64,000 bases of DNA from Onthophagus taurus (lineage: Eukaryota; Arthropoda; Insecta; Coleoptera; Scarabaeidae): the NCBI RefSeq assembly GCF_036711975.1, contig NC_091966.1, forward strand, positions 10,175,501 through 10,239,500. The letters are read 5' to 3'. The notes beneath the pieces were generated by a model. That model was not told the DNA's origin. It saw only the letters and a list, made by a program, of their open reading frames with translations, and made no database searches. The translations under genes and the position numbers were made by a program. Shown here piece after piece: positions 1-12,000 of the stretch (position 1 is the first letter of the stretch; every line of letters begins with the position of its first letter).

Positions 1-1407
1 CGTTGGGATTTTCAGTAGAATTATTATCTAAATAAAAAAACTAACAAGGCTATACGCTTTGTATTATTCATTTTATTATTTATTATAATACAACTATTGT
101 TAATTACAGGTGTGACAAGTAATATTATGTTGTTGGTTTCCTACGAGCTGTGATTTTCAAATAAATGGGTTTTGATGTAGATATATGTAACCTAATGAAG
201 GTCTAGTATTAATCGATTCCTAATAGTCAAAGGTTTGTACAACATTTTTATTTTTGCGTGTTATAGAAACTAATGAAGTAGGTATTAATCGAAAATTTAA
301 GTATGTTCCTTAACGTCTAGATTTAAGCTAAGAATTAGGTGATAATTTGAAGCACATTACATTTATTAACGTTGTACTGTGAAGTTGTAATCTTAAGTTA
401 GTAATTAGTGCTGAAGATGCCATGCATTTATTTATTTCAGAAGATTACAATTCCAACCACACTGCTGCAATAAATAAAACTTGATTAATTTGGAGTGTTC
501 CAAGACAATCGAGAACACCTTCCCATTAACCGGACTTTATATCCAATTAAGAAAAAAGTCCGAAATGATACGGTAAGGTCAAAAGAAGATTAAAAAAGTT
601 ATTATAGAAGAGTGGAACCAAATTGGACACGAACTTTGTTTGAAACTTAGTTGGCGCAAAAATGTTTTTAAGCGTATTCTCAGAAAACAATGTTTTCTTA
701 AAGATTTATCAATATTATGCAAATATGACAGGCGATCATACAGATAATAATAATGTAACATTGCAAAAAATAACTTTATTTACGTGTATGGTTCCCAGAA
801 TGAGGCACAAATTTTTTGATTCTTTTCTAATGAATCACTAATCTAGTTATATACTCAATCAAGAGAATGATTTCGAAAACAAATTGGCAAATTTAAAATA
901 GAAGTTTCCAAAAGCTTCTATTGCTATATTTGTTTATTCTGCAACATAATTAAACAAATTTTTATTATATTGTGTTTGTTTATTTGTTATGTGATGATAT
1001 CTATTTTAAAATACATTCAATATAAGTTTCAGTATTCATACCAAAACAAAAACAACATCACCGATCCGTGACAGTCCTCAATACACCTATTATGTAATTC
1101 GTCTGACTATATTTGAAAACAAGCTTAGGCGCCCTCAACATTAAATCCGAGCCAGTTAGCGAATACTCTAAAGTGAAACCAGAGTAAGTACAAACTTATT
1201 GATCAATCACGTTTCTAGGTTCTAGTAGTGGCGCACCGCGCTAACCGGCTTTTAAAATACGGAGTTCTCGGCATCACACCGTCTACAATTCAAAACAAAA
1301 CAATTAAAACAAAATTTTAAATGATAACCCACAAAAATCTTTAAATCATGTTTAGGGAACATTTTTCCAACTCAATCAAACACTCAACTTGAAATAAATA
1401 GATTTTA
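1..1407. other. AT-rich stretch, no gene recognised
   Basis: No open frame with recognisable protein similarity and no RNA gene was seen. If the small minus-strand exon at 1415-1429 is real, this stretch is the start of its first intron and the rest of that gene lies left of the window. Confidence 0.4.
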
Positions 1408-1414
1408 CATTTAC

Positions 1415-1429
1415 CTGCGGTTTGTTCAT
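1415..1429 (-). CDS. Possible first coding exon of a gene running off the left edge
   Basis: On the minus strand an ATG at 1429 opens five codons (MNKPQ) ending exactly at a CAG|GTAAAT donor. Upstream on the same strand lies a TCAGT motif of the arthropod initiator type and then a GC-rich block (about 1560-1830) in otherwise AT-rich DNA, which resembles a promoter or 5' untranslated region. No downstream exon is visible, so the product is unknown. The signal is short and could occur by chance. Confidence 0.25.
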
Positions 1430-1559
1430 CGAAGAGGATCGAAGGTTGTCCTTAGTACTGACACTGACCGAAACATAAAACACAACCAAGCACTCAAAAT
1501 TATTTTTAAAAAACCGATTCCGATTTTTTTTTGATTTATATTTTTGTTAATATTGCGAC

Positions 1560-1830
1560 GTTAAAAACTCCGATGCCGGTTGCCGGACGAAATCGGCGAA
1601 CGTGAGTTCGGTTTGTATTGGGTAAGGAATAGTGAATGTGGTAAATCCGACGGCGCGTGCGACGCTTTCAACAGACCGTCTGAACGGCTGATCGTGACGA
1701 CCGGCAGCAGAAACCGTGCACTTCCTCATACCGTCGAGTTGCGCTTGCGCAACTTCTCGCCGGTTCGGGGGATCCTCCTGCTGAGCTACGACTACTGCTG
1801 GCCTAAAGGGATTGCGTCGCGACGCTAATA
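1560..1830. promoter_or_regulatory. GC-rich island, possible promoter or 5' UTR
   Basis: Base composition changes sharply to GC-rich with many CpG dinucleotides. Frames are open on both strands here, but their translations are arginine- and proline-rich and resemble no family I know. The simplest reading is a promoter or leader region for the possible leftward gene. A foreign fragment cannot be excluded. Confidence 0.3.
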
Positions 1831-1936
1831 CATATCCAAAACGACGCAATAAGTTTTTTTTGCAAAATTTGTTTCTACAAATTGAATTATTTTCTGTGTT
1901 TATTAAATAAAATTGATAAAAATAAAAAAACATATA

Positions 1937-2330
1937 CAGTAAAACCTCGATATAACGGATTAATATGGAACAGGGAGTGTCCGTTATATGAAAAATTTTG
2001 AATTTGCATTTAAATTGAAGAACTGAAGACGCACGGCTAAGCCCGAAACTTTCTAGTTCTAATTCTAGTGTTAGTTGTAGTTTTAATTCAATAATAATAT
2101 AAGATCGAACGTTGAATAGCAACTAAAAGTAGAAGTAACGTAAGTAGTAGTAGTGATAGTGCTAGTGCAATACTAGAACTAACACTAGACCAAGAACTAG
2201 AAACATTCGGATTTAGCCTCACGTCTCTCAAGACAGCTAAATCCGAATGATTCTAGTTCTAGGTCATGTGTTACTTCTAGTGATGGTGTTAGTGTAAAAC
2301 TAGAACTAACACTAGAAACATTTGGGTTTA
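1937..2330. mobile_element. Pogo/Tigger-like terminus with palindromic hairpin repeats (copy 1)
   Basis: It begins at a TA with CAGTAAAACCTCGATATAAC, a terminal sequence typical of pogo/Tigger elements of the Tc1-mariner superfamily. A local inverted repeat TATAACGGA...TCCGTTATA follows at about 1951-1990. After that come arrays of CTAGAACTA/TAGTTCTAG-rich arms around a centre of the type TTTAGCCG...CGGCTAAA. The same arms recur near 4.65-5.05, 7.43-7.68 and 27.60-27.93 kb. No transposase is present, so this is a non-autonomous (MITE-like) copy. Confidence 0.5.
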
Positions 2331-3095
2331 ATTGTTATTCCACTCAGGGCTAAAATAGCTTGTCTACTGTCAGTAAATTGTAAAAGTCTTACCTACCAAG
2401 TTGGATCTGACAATAAAAGCAGCGGCAAGTTGTATGGCGATTAACTCCACCTGTATGGCGGTGCTACTTTTACCTAGAGGTTCAGATACGTGGAGTCGGA
2501 GATTGTACGTGAAGACTTCGGCTTCAGCTCCTTCCCGTCTCCTTGAACTACCATTGTAGATTATAATGCAGTTTTTTAGCTCTACTTCTGTGGAACTTGG
2601 ATGGGTGAGATATTTCTTCGTAAAAACGTGTTGAAGGGGTGTGAAGTCCGTTATACATTCCAGAATTGGTGAGTAGTCTACCATTTCATTCCAGAGAATA
2701 GCACTTTTACTATATCTCTCACCCATTAGAATTCCTGCTGGTCGCAGTCGAATCATGGTCACCAATGCTACCTCTTGAATGAACAAATGAAGTGGGGTTA
2801 GGTTCAACATGTTTTCCATGGCTGCAGTGGGGGTAGTCCACCTGTAACATACAAACACGCAAGTCTCTGTACTTTATTAAGTGCAGCAGCGGATGTAGAC
2901 TGTAAGGTCTTTGACCACCATACTACTGCACCATATGTAAGCATAGGTCGGATTACAGCCGTGTAAATACAGAGGGCATTTTTGGGTGACAAACCCCATG
3001 TCTTACCTATAGCCCTCCGGCGTTGACCGAATGCAACGTACGCTTTTTTTAGTCTATTACCTAGGTGGGCTCTCCATGTCATTTTATTGCCAAGT
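2331..3095 (-). mobile_element. LINE fragment, Jockey-like (truncated second copy)
   Basis: The minus strand encodes the C-terminal part of a non-LTR reverse transcriptase (LSPKNALCIYTAVIRPMLTYG) followed by the start of an RNase H domain. It matches the neighbouring copy at 3096-4645 closely. It stops abruptly at 2331 inside RNase H, where the palindromic repeat begins. Several frame breaks make it a pseudogene. Confidence 0.75.
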
Positions 3096-4645
3096 GTGAT
3101 GTATGTAGGAAAGCGGAGGGTATGCTTACGCATACAGCACCTAAGCCCCAACGGGCCCCTTGTACGTCCTCCTACACTCTCTCCGGCTACATCAACCAGC
3201 CTAAGGAATTTCCGAAGGCTAGGATACAGCTCAGAGGTGTGTTCCTGATGCCATCTGTGGTCGGCCATTCCTCTCCGAAGTCTCTCATTCTGAGGTCTTG
3301 CAGAGTGGGGCATTCACACAAGATGTGTCGGACCGTCTCCTCGCTCTCTTTACAGAGGCGACAGAGAGGGCTAACAGCAAGCTTAAGGTTATAAAGATGC
3401 TTGTTTATCTTACAGTGACCCGTGACGAGTCCTGTTACAGTTCGTAGAGCGTTCCTACCAAGCCTTACGAAAGACAAGGCTGCCTCTGCTGAAGGATAAT
3501 GTAATACTTCCTTAGACAGATAGCAGCCTTTAACCATATCCCACCAGTTCATAAACTTTTTGTGAGTAAAATCTTTAATTATCTCAATCTGAGTTGATAA
3601 GGACGGAGCGATTATCGGTTCAGGCGAACATGGCAAGCCTATCAGCGTGCTTGTTACCTGAACAAGTCGAGTGTCCTTTTATCCATTGAAGTATAACACA
3701 GTTATGCACTGCGGCCTTCTCCAATGTCAGATGACAACCCATAACAAGTCCTGAAGTAATTGTTATTCTACTCAGGGCCAAAATGGCTTGTCTACTATCA
3801 GTATAAATTGTAAAAGTCTTACCTACCAAGTTGGATCTGACAATAACGTCAGCGGCAAGTTGTATGGCGATTAATTCCGCCTGTATGACGGTGGTACTTT
3901 TACCTAGAGGTTCGGATACGTGGAGTCGGAGATCGTACGAGAAGACTCCGGCTCCAGCTCCTTCCCGTCTCCTTAAACTATCAGTGTAGATTTTAAGGCA
4001 GTTTTTTAGCTCTACTTCTGTGTAACTTGGGTGGGTGAGATATTTCTTCGTAAAAACGTGTTGAAGGGGTGTGAAGTCCGTTATACATTCCAGAATTGGT
4101 GAGTAGTCTACCATTTCATTCCAGAGAATGGCACTTTTACTATATCTCTCACCCATTAGAATTCCTGCTGGTCGTAGTCGAATCATGGTCACCAATGCTA
4201 CCTCTTGAATGAACAAATGAAGTGGGGTTAGGTTCAACATGTTTTCCATGGCTGCAGTGGGGGTAGTCCACCTGTAACATACAAACACGCAAGTCTCTGT
4301 ACTTTATTAAGTGCAGCAGTGGATGTAGACTCTAAGGTCTTTGACCACCATACTACTGCACCATATGTAAGCATAGGTCGGATTATAGCCGTGTAAATCC
4401 AGAGGGCATTTTTGGGTGACAAACCCCATGTCTTACCTATATCCCTCCGGCATTGACCGAATGCAACGTACGCTTTTTTTACTCTATTACCTAGGTGGGA
4501 CCTCCATGTCATTTTATTGTCAAGTGTGATGCCCAGATATTTGACTTCTTTTGACAACACCAATGGAGTATTAGCAAGGGATAGCATTCTGGGCTTGCCA
4601 AACTCCTCATCTGTGTGAAAAGAATCAACTCTGTCTTCTTAGGAT
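3096..4645 (-). mobile_element. LINE fragment, Jockey-like: RT end, RNase H, C-terminal zinc motif
   Basis: On the minus strand, in order: the reverse transcriptase C-terminus (4587-4234, with YLGITLDNKMTW), RNase H (4288-3620, with YTDSRQAILAL and WIKGHSTCSGNKHAD), and a C-terminal zinc-knuckle region (3636-3187, with CRLCKESEETVRHILCECP). The frames overlap rather than join, so at least two frameshifts have occurred. The 5' half (endonuclease, RT palm) is missing, as is usual for a truncated LINE. The 3' end abuts the second copy head to tail. Confidence 0.8.
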
Positions 4646-5050
4646 TCAACACAGCACTAGCACTATCATTAGAACTAATACAAGACCTAGAACTAGAATC
4701 GTTCGGGTTTAGCCGTCTTGAAAGACGTGCGGCTAAACTCGAATGTTTCTAGTTCTTGGTCTAGCGTTAGTTCTAGTTTTACACTATCACTGAATTAACA
4801 CAAGACCTAGAACTAGAATCATTCGGATTTAGCCGCACATCTCTCAAGACGGCTTCTAGTTCTTGGGCTAGTGTTAGTTCTGGTATAGCACTAGCACTAT
4901 CAATTTTTTTTTTAATTTTGTTTTAATTCAATACAAATTATACAACATAGTGTTATTTTACGGTATCTAGCGCTACCTACCACTGTCACTAGAATTAACA
5001 CTAAATCTAGAACTAGAAACATTTAGACATGTTGCATTCTAAAAATACAT
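4646..5050. repeat. Palindromic TAGTTCTAG hairpin repeats (copy 2)
   Basis: At least two hairpin units built from arms of the type CTAGAACTAGAATCATTCGG, with their complement across a short centre (GTCTTGAAAGACG). The same family flanks the other side of the LINE pair at about 2.02-2.33 kb, so the LINEs appear to have inserted into, or between, these repeats. Confidence 0.55.
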
Positions 5051-6019
5051 TGCTAACTTTAAAAACACATAACCCGAAACTTTCTAGTTCTAGCGAAATT
5101 CTTTCCATTCATTCTATTTATAGAAATAATTTTTTTGTTCCCATACAAAATATGTTCGCTATTTTTAATTTAAATTTCGACCCTTCATAATTTAAATAAG
5201 CTCCCTTCTTCGTACCTACCACCTTTTCACTACGCACTCTGGGGTCACATTGCGCGCGTTCCCCACGGGTGCATTGCAGGAGCGAGCGTGACGCCTTTTA
5301 TTATGCAGGGGGATATCATCCCGACCAGATGGCCGGACCATGGTTTTGTTTGATATCCTCTTGCGTCCGCATTTTACGTGCTTTTACAGTCTTGCAAAAG
5401 TTCCCCCTCTTTCTTACATTTACCTTCAGGGGATTTACTCCCTTTTAAGATTGTTTCGTCGTAAGATTAAACGACGAACAACCCTTGTTAGGGTAGTTTT
5501 TGCGTAGATCGATACTTGAACGTGTTTGTGTTCAGAAGAAAAAAATAAATATGAACAAGGAAAGAGGAAAAGACTTTCCGAGAGGGAATAATTAAATTTT
5601 TTGGATCTGAAATGAATTGATGATCAGTCAAATGAAAGGTTTTTTTGGTTTTTAATTTATCATTTCTCATTCAAACTTGTTATATACCTTTTTAACACAA
5701 CAAAGGAAGAACTTTCAATCAATCATTGTAATTGTCGAATAAGAATAATAAATATATAGCATAAGTAATAATATCCTGTTTGAGAAATAACCACAATAAT
5801 ATACTGCAATGACTATCTCTAGTCATTTTATTACAACCGGCACCTCCACCAAGAAATAAAATAAGCAAAAGAAATACCGCTTTTAACTTGTGAAATTTCG
5901 CTTTAGCACAAATTTGTAAATAAATATGGAAAGGTAATAAGACTATAATTTTAGGTAAAATTAATGGAACACTAACATGATGTATGGGCCAATCAGAAAG
6001 TGTTAATACTAGAATAACG
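5051..6019. other. No gene recognised; moderately GC-rich patch near 5.22-5.42 kb
   Basis: Mostly AT-rich with no supported coding region. The patch at about 5220-5420 is richer in GC and has no frame that I can assign. It may be a decayed transposon fragment. Confidence 0.35.
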
Positions 6020-6570
6020 TTGCGTTAAACACGGATTATCTTGATGATTATGAAAAAGAAACTGAAAAGAATCTCAGTCACGAAATTAGATGGATATCGA
6101 TATTGGTAAGCTACTGTCTGCTCATTGTCAATACGTCCTACCCGGACGATGATGTCCAACATTCTCGCAATCGTTTTGGTGGTTTTCCCTGTGATCTTTT
6201 TTCTTGGGTTATTCATTTTTGCGTTTTAAACGAGTCTGGCGTTTATGAGGAAGTCTTGGATTCGATCTTCAGGTTACATCTTATCGGTTCCTTGGATATT
6301 ACTAAACATTTTGTCTTCTCGGTGTTGATGAACATATTTACTTCTTTTGTTTTAATGTTAAAAGAATGTAGTAACCTTTGGAGGTTGTCCTCAGAATCTG
6401 CAATAAGGGCAGCATCGTCAGCATCGCAGACTGCATGGAAGAACGTGTTTCTCATTTTGAATCCAGCTGTTCTGAAAAGGTTTTATATTATTTTATCTAT
6501 TGTCAGATTAAATGTGAAGAGGCCGAGTGAGACCTGCCTTGTTATAGTTTACTTGATAATTTATGGTTTT
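6020..6570 (-). mobile_element. LINE reverse transcriptase fragment
   Basis: Minus-strand translation at 6455-6243 contains DADDAALIADSEDNLQRLLH followed by a residue pattern (INTEKTKCLVISKEP) characteristic of the RT catalytic region. A second frame at 6216-6025 continues the element with an internal break. It is a short inactive relic. Confidence 0.7.
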
Positions 6571-7357
6571 CGCGAAAAGAAGATATTTATGAGAATATTA
6601 ATGTAGTTTTATTCTTCTTGGCAAATAATCATAATATTTGGTCCACAATAATTATATAATCTCTAAATTTACAAAAACCTACAACATGGAACTAAAAAGC
6701 TATTGCAACACCTCAAAATAGAATAGATTCCAGAAAAGATAAAACAAAAATTAAAAAATACATGTCCTTAGAACATCAAAAAAGAAAAAATTATAAATGA
6801 AGGTGAAAGGCAAGACAAAGGTAATGCCACCGTGGTGATGGACAAAAAGAAGAACGAGGATTTACGGAGGACTTAGGAAATATTTTGTCAATATGCATTG
6901 TTGGGTTATAATTGAATGTTTTGAAAAATGCTAGAAGAATCGATGTAAATCGCCCAAATCTGGCAACAATTGTGAAAATGAGATGTTGAGGTTGATGTCA
7001 AAGGTTGATAAACTTATGATGTTGTATGTTTACAATTTGACAATTTATATTTCTTAAATTTGACATCCTCTTTCTTGAAATTGAGCTTGAATTTGTTCAC
7101 GTAGGCAAGGTGGTTGTCGGGTTGCTACTGGTTCATGGAAGATGGGCCTGCTGCGATTGCATTGGCAACTTCACTTAATGAAACTGATCAACTTACTTTG
7201 AATATCAACTTGATTTTACACTTTGTGATATACAGTGAATTTCCCTTAACATGCATTATACAAAAATATATTTCCATAGAAACCAGGGCGTACCTACTTG
7301 CTTTGCCCCACATAAAATGCAAGATATATTGCCACATATCAATATAATTTGACATTA
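6571..7357. other. No gene recognised
   Basis: Short open frames here show no family signature, codon regularity or splice context. I see nothing that can be annotated. Confidence 0.4.
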
Positions 7358-7690
7358 CAGTAAAACTTCGATATAACGGATCAATACGGGGAACCCAATG
7401 TCCGTTATAGCTAAAAATAATACAACAATCTAGCGCTGAATAACAAATAAAACTAGTCTAGCACTAGCACTAGAACTAATACTAGACCTAGAACCAGAAA
7501 CATTACAAAATATCACTATGTTGCATATTTTTATTGAACTAAAACTGGAACTAACAACAGACGCAGAACTAGAATCATTCGGGTTTAGCCGTCTTAAGAG
7601 ACGTACGGCTAAACCCAAATGTTTCTAGTTCTAGGAATGCTTAACGTGCTTAATAACAATTAAAACTAGAACTAACCTAGAAAGTTTGTC
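7358..7690. mobile_element. Pogo/Tigger-like terminus with palindromic hairpin repeats (copy 3)
   Basis: Starts with CAGTAAAACTTCGATATAAC next to a TA, followed by TATAACGGA...TCCGTTATA and then the CTAGAACTA/TAGTTCTAG hairpin block (about 7440-7680). It is closely similar in order and sequence to the copy at 1937-2330, so the pogo-like end and the hairpins appear to travel as one non-autonomous unit. Confidence 0.5.
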
Positions 7691-8235
7691 AAATAGTTTT
7701 CTTTGCTACAGCTAGTAATACAATACTATAATAATTACTATAAAAAGAAATGTCTTCTATCACCTTTGGTATTAGCAAATGGAATTCAGATCATAACTAA
7801 TTATATGCTATTGTTAGACATATTTAGAAAGTCGTTTTTTCACTTTTCTTGGGATGGAGAACATTTCGAAATTAAAGTCCAACCTTAGTTAGTTGCAACA
7901 AATGAATTTCTGATGAAAATTTTCAATTTTGTACAGGTCATAAGATTAGCTTCGTTTACAACTAAGGGTTGTTAGGTAAGGTTAGTTTTATTTACAACGT
8001 GTCAATCATCAGGGGGAAAGAATGGTGAGTATGGTCAGTTTTTTTGAACCGTCAATCGTTCCGGGAAAGAATGTTGGCTTACCCTTTATTTTGTAACGTC
8101 AATCATCAAGTTTTTTCTCATTTTTTAAATTGGGATGAGTCTTTTATGATTCACTTTTCTAAACTTATGAATTACACTAGAATGAGAGAAAGTCGAGTAT
8201 TTGACGACTTTTGCGGGAATATTAAATTATAACAT
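7691..8235. other. No gene recognised upstream of tRNA
   Basis: AT-rich spacer. Short open frames without family features. Nothing supported. Confidence 0.4.
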
Positions 8236-8326
8236 CCTTCGATAGCTCAGTTGGTAGAGCGGTGGACTGTAGAAGATACGATTAGTTGATATCCATAGGT
8301 CGCTGGTTCAAATCCGGCTCGAAGGA
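8236..8326 (+). tRNA. tRNA-Tyr (GTA) with an 18 nt intron
   Basis: The acceptor stem CCTTCGA (8236-8242) pairs with TCGAAGG (8319-8325) and is followed by discriminator A. The A box TAGCTCAGTTGGTAGAGC and B box GGTTCAAATCC are both present. The anticodon GTA is at 8269-8271 in the loop CTGTAGA. The intron interrupts the loop one base 3' of the anticodon (8273-8290) and leaves a mature RNA of 73 nt plus CCA. Introns in tRNA-Tyr(GUA) are normal in eukaryotes. No base is missing from the cloverleaf, so the gene should be functional. Confidence 0.95.
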
Positions 8327-8327
8327 G

Positions 8328-8336
8328 TTTCTTTTT
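8328..8336 (+). terminator. RNA polymerase III T-run terminator of tRNA-Tyr
   Basis: Just after the tRNA the sequence is TTTCTTTTT. A run of at least four T residues is the normal pol III stop signal. Confidence 0.75.
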
Positions 8337-8339
8337 AAT

Positions 8340-9002
8340 ACTTCTAATGATTTTTATTAAATGTACATTTCTGTACAAATTTATATAAAGAAAACTAATC
8401 CCAAAAATCATTAATCTAAAAAAATAAAATATGTTTTATTTTCATCAAACATATATTTTCAACCAAACTTTTTGTATAAAACAAGACTACCCCGAAAACA
8501 ACTAATTATTAAATGCTAAATGTTTCATTTCGTATGGAACGAGTGTTTCCAAATTCGTATTGCCCGAGGATCAAGCTTTCAAATGAAATATTGTTCTCTT
8601 GTTATAATTAAAGTAATATACATATAAAATCCTATGATGTATGTCAAGGCAAAATTATTGATCAGTATTGATAAACAAAAGTTGTAACACTTCAATATTG
8701 GAATTCTGCAAATCACCTTAATACAAAAAATAACTAAGGTTTAATAACTTTTTTTGGGAATAATGTATGCTAATTTTCTGTTCCAAAAACATACAACTTA
8801 TGCACAAACAGATTTTTTAAATTTTGCGATGGTATTAAGTTTATTAATAAGGATGTACAAGATTATTGGTTTCTTATAGGATTTTCGAAAACAACAAGGC
8901 TATTGAAGGTTCATGATATAAATCCGGATCATGCTGGAACTAAATTTACAAGGATATGTTTAATTCATAACGTATGTTTTTAAATTTCACGTTCCTAAGA
9001 AG
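8340..9002. other. Spacer between tRNA-Tyr and the UBE4A 3' end; nothing recognised
   Basis: AT-rich, no supported coding region on either strand. Confidence 0.4.
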
Positions 9003-9008
9003 TTTATT
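9003..9008 (-). promoter_or_regulatory. AATAAA polyadenylation signal of UBE4A
   Basis: AATAAA on the minus strand, about 50 bp downstream of the UBE4A stop codon. This is a suitable position for the transcript end. Confidence 0.5.
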
Positions 9009-9054
9009 AAAATAAAAACGATATAACAATGTATAAACATCTACCTATAAAAAA

Positions 9055-12000
9055 TTAACTACTTGTGCCAGCTTTTCTTTCATTAACCCATTGTGTTATT
9101 TCCTGTTGCAATTCTTTATTGGGAATAACTTGGTCAAGAGTCAATGGCGATCGATTGAAAGGATCGGTTTGATCGCTCAAAAGATGTCTAAAAAGGATTT
9201 TTTGTTTTAAAGTTATCAAAATTTATAATTTTTTAATCTCTTCACCTAGCAATAGTGGTCCTATCAACAATTTGTTTTGAACTTGGAAGTATTACAGGAT
9301 CAGTCATAAGAGTAGACATAATTGGATCTAAGAAATGTTCAGGTGCCTCAGCTACCAAGTCTTCATTAGCTTGATATTCCGCAGATTTCTTCGCAACTTT
9401 TGCCGCGACATCTTGAAGTTCGCCCACTAAAACTCCGCCACCTATTCTTACCAATACGTCTTCAGTTTGTTTAAATAATTGCGGACTGTAGGAACGCCCA
9501 TCTTGGGATACCGCCAAACAAAACGCTTCGCTTTCTTTCAAGTGGACATAAATTTTGCATATATCCAAAACTGTTGCAGCTGGTTCAAAACTATATTCTT
9601 TATTATCTCTAACCTAATAAAAATTATATCAAATTAAAGTGATTTTTTTATGATTTTTAGATTATACTTTAAAATTTTTTTGATTTGGCCCAACTAATTT
9701 TAATAGGAAATAATTTAACATAGCTGCAATACGATCGACCATTGTGGAATGTGTAAAAACAATCGTTATTTTCGATGTTAAATTAACTAATGTGCGAATT
9801 GTGTCTTTTCCTAAAATGTTATCAAAACGAGCTATCATTCCTATATGATGAAGGTAACCCATATTTTGACTACGCTCCATTGCTGATAAACTATTCCATT
9901 CGCCAGTTTCCCTAAAATAAAAATCTTTCAGTAAGACAAAAATAATTATTTTTGGGAAAATTTACCTTGCAGCTTGTAACTCTTTTAATTTGGCCATATT
10001 AGCCAATGCTTCATCCAACAAAAATACAGCGTCGTTCATGAGCAAATTGACAAATCTTAAAAACAAAGGTGGGGTTACAGCATCCATATTCTTTTCAGCA
10101 TATTCAGCTAATTGCCTAAAATCAATTGTAATTAGAGATTCAAATCAATTCAAAAATACCAAATTTAAGAAAATAGAATCTTTTTTATTGTACTTGCCTA
10201 AAATATGATTGATGCTCAGGTAGTTCCCATAAATAATCCATAACTAAATACATTGGACGTCGATAATTAAATTTCTGTTCAAATTGCACACTTTGCCCTG
10301 TCATTTCAATCCCAACAAAAACCTCCAATAAACTACCAACAATTTGTTGTCGATGTTCGTGCGTTTTGAAAAGTAACTCCCGTTGAAATCCACCTAAAGT
10401 ATTCAAACCGACCGGCTCATCTTTATGAAACGGTAACAAAGCTTCTAAAGCTTCCGCCAAACGAGCCCTCATGTGAGGATTTTTCATACGTTCCGGAGAA
10501 CTCATGTATATTAAAATAAACGTTAAAATCGGTTTCATCCGACCGTAACCTTGGATTTCAAATATTTTCGGATTGAATCTGCGTAAAAATACTAAGAAAC
10601 AAACCACATTTTCTACTACAAATTCTGGAATGCACCTAAAGATAAAAATTGCATTAATGGTTTTTTATGTCTTATAATAATTCTTACTTTAATGTATCTG
10701 GAATCGGTTCTGGTAGAGGAAATTTTAATTGAACCTCTTTTAATGGGGCGTAGTGCTCTTCAAAGTTGTTGTTAACTGCTACTTGATTAAACCACATTGA
10801 TGTCGCTGATGTAAAATAAAATAACATATCTACTAACGTAGGTTCGGATAATGTGGTTTTTATGGAAAAGAATCTGAAAAAAACAATTTTTTTGTAATAA
10901 AAATGTTTTAGAATATAAAATATAGTATAATTTTGATAGTCTTAATACAAACTTGTTGGTGCAAGATTTGATCAAACGTTGGAGAGTTTTAAATTCATTG
11001 AAACAATTATAATAATTAATAATAGATATAACTGAACATTCTTAAGAAAGATATTAAGAGCTATTAAGCTATATTAAGATTTTATCATTTAAAACCAACG
11101 TAATCATCGTACTATATCGCTGAAAGAGAAATATGGTCGATCACAAACTGTGAAACATGTTACTTCAGAAGTTACTTCAAGTTTACCATCTACTTCTCAG
11201 GGATTACTAACTAATAAACAACACCAGCAAACAATAACAGGATATTCACCGGCGAGGGTAAATACTTTCACATCAAAATCCATTGGCGATAATTTACTAT
11301 GATTATTTACCGACGATTTTCAACCATTTAGTGTAGTTAAAGACAAAGGATTAATAAATAAATCATATGAGATACCTTTTATTCGAAAAATGCTACTTAA
11401 AATACCAAGAAATGGTAAGAGGCTGTAGATACTTATGTCTGACAACCGACTGTTGGACTTCCATAAACACCAAAAGTTATATAGCTTTAACAGCGCATAA
11501 ATGAAAACTTTGAATTAAAAACGATTTTACTACATTCTAAAATAATGGAAGAACACCATACAGGTAAAAACTTAGCTATTGAAATTAGAAACATAATTTC
11601 AGATTGGAATAGCAGATAAAGTTATATTAGTTGTTTCTGATAATGCATCGAATATTAAAAATGCTATCACAGCTAAACTAAAACTGAACCATTTTGAATG
11701 TTTTGCTCATTCAATAAATTTAGTATTGTAAATTGTTTGGAAACATCTCATATTTCCCTACTGATATCAAAAATAAAAAGGATCGTCTCTCACTTTAAAA
11801 GGAGCAGTATTATAAAATGAAAAATCATCAAATTATCAAGAAAATTCCGGAAAAACGCTATTAAAATTGTTGCAAGATGTTTCCACCCGCTGGAATTCGA
11901 CTTATTATATGTTGAGTGATTTGTCGAATTAGAAACTGCCATTAGAACTACCATAGCAATATTTAATGCAGATATTTCTCTATTAAGTTCAGATGAATGA

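Noticed and set aside
1547-2122. 191-codon minus-strand frame across the GC-rich block
   Set aside because: Its translation runs through repeat DNA and the pogo-like element and resembles no protein. It is likely a chance frame in GC-rich sequence.
6103-6606. 167-codon plus-strand frame
   Set aside because: It is the reverse strand of a LINE reverse transcriptase relic.
9990-10208. Plus-strand frame overlapping UBE4A exons 7-8
   Set aside because: It is a shadow of conserved minus-strand coding sequence.
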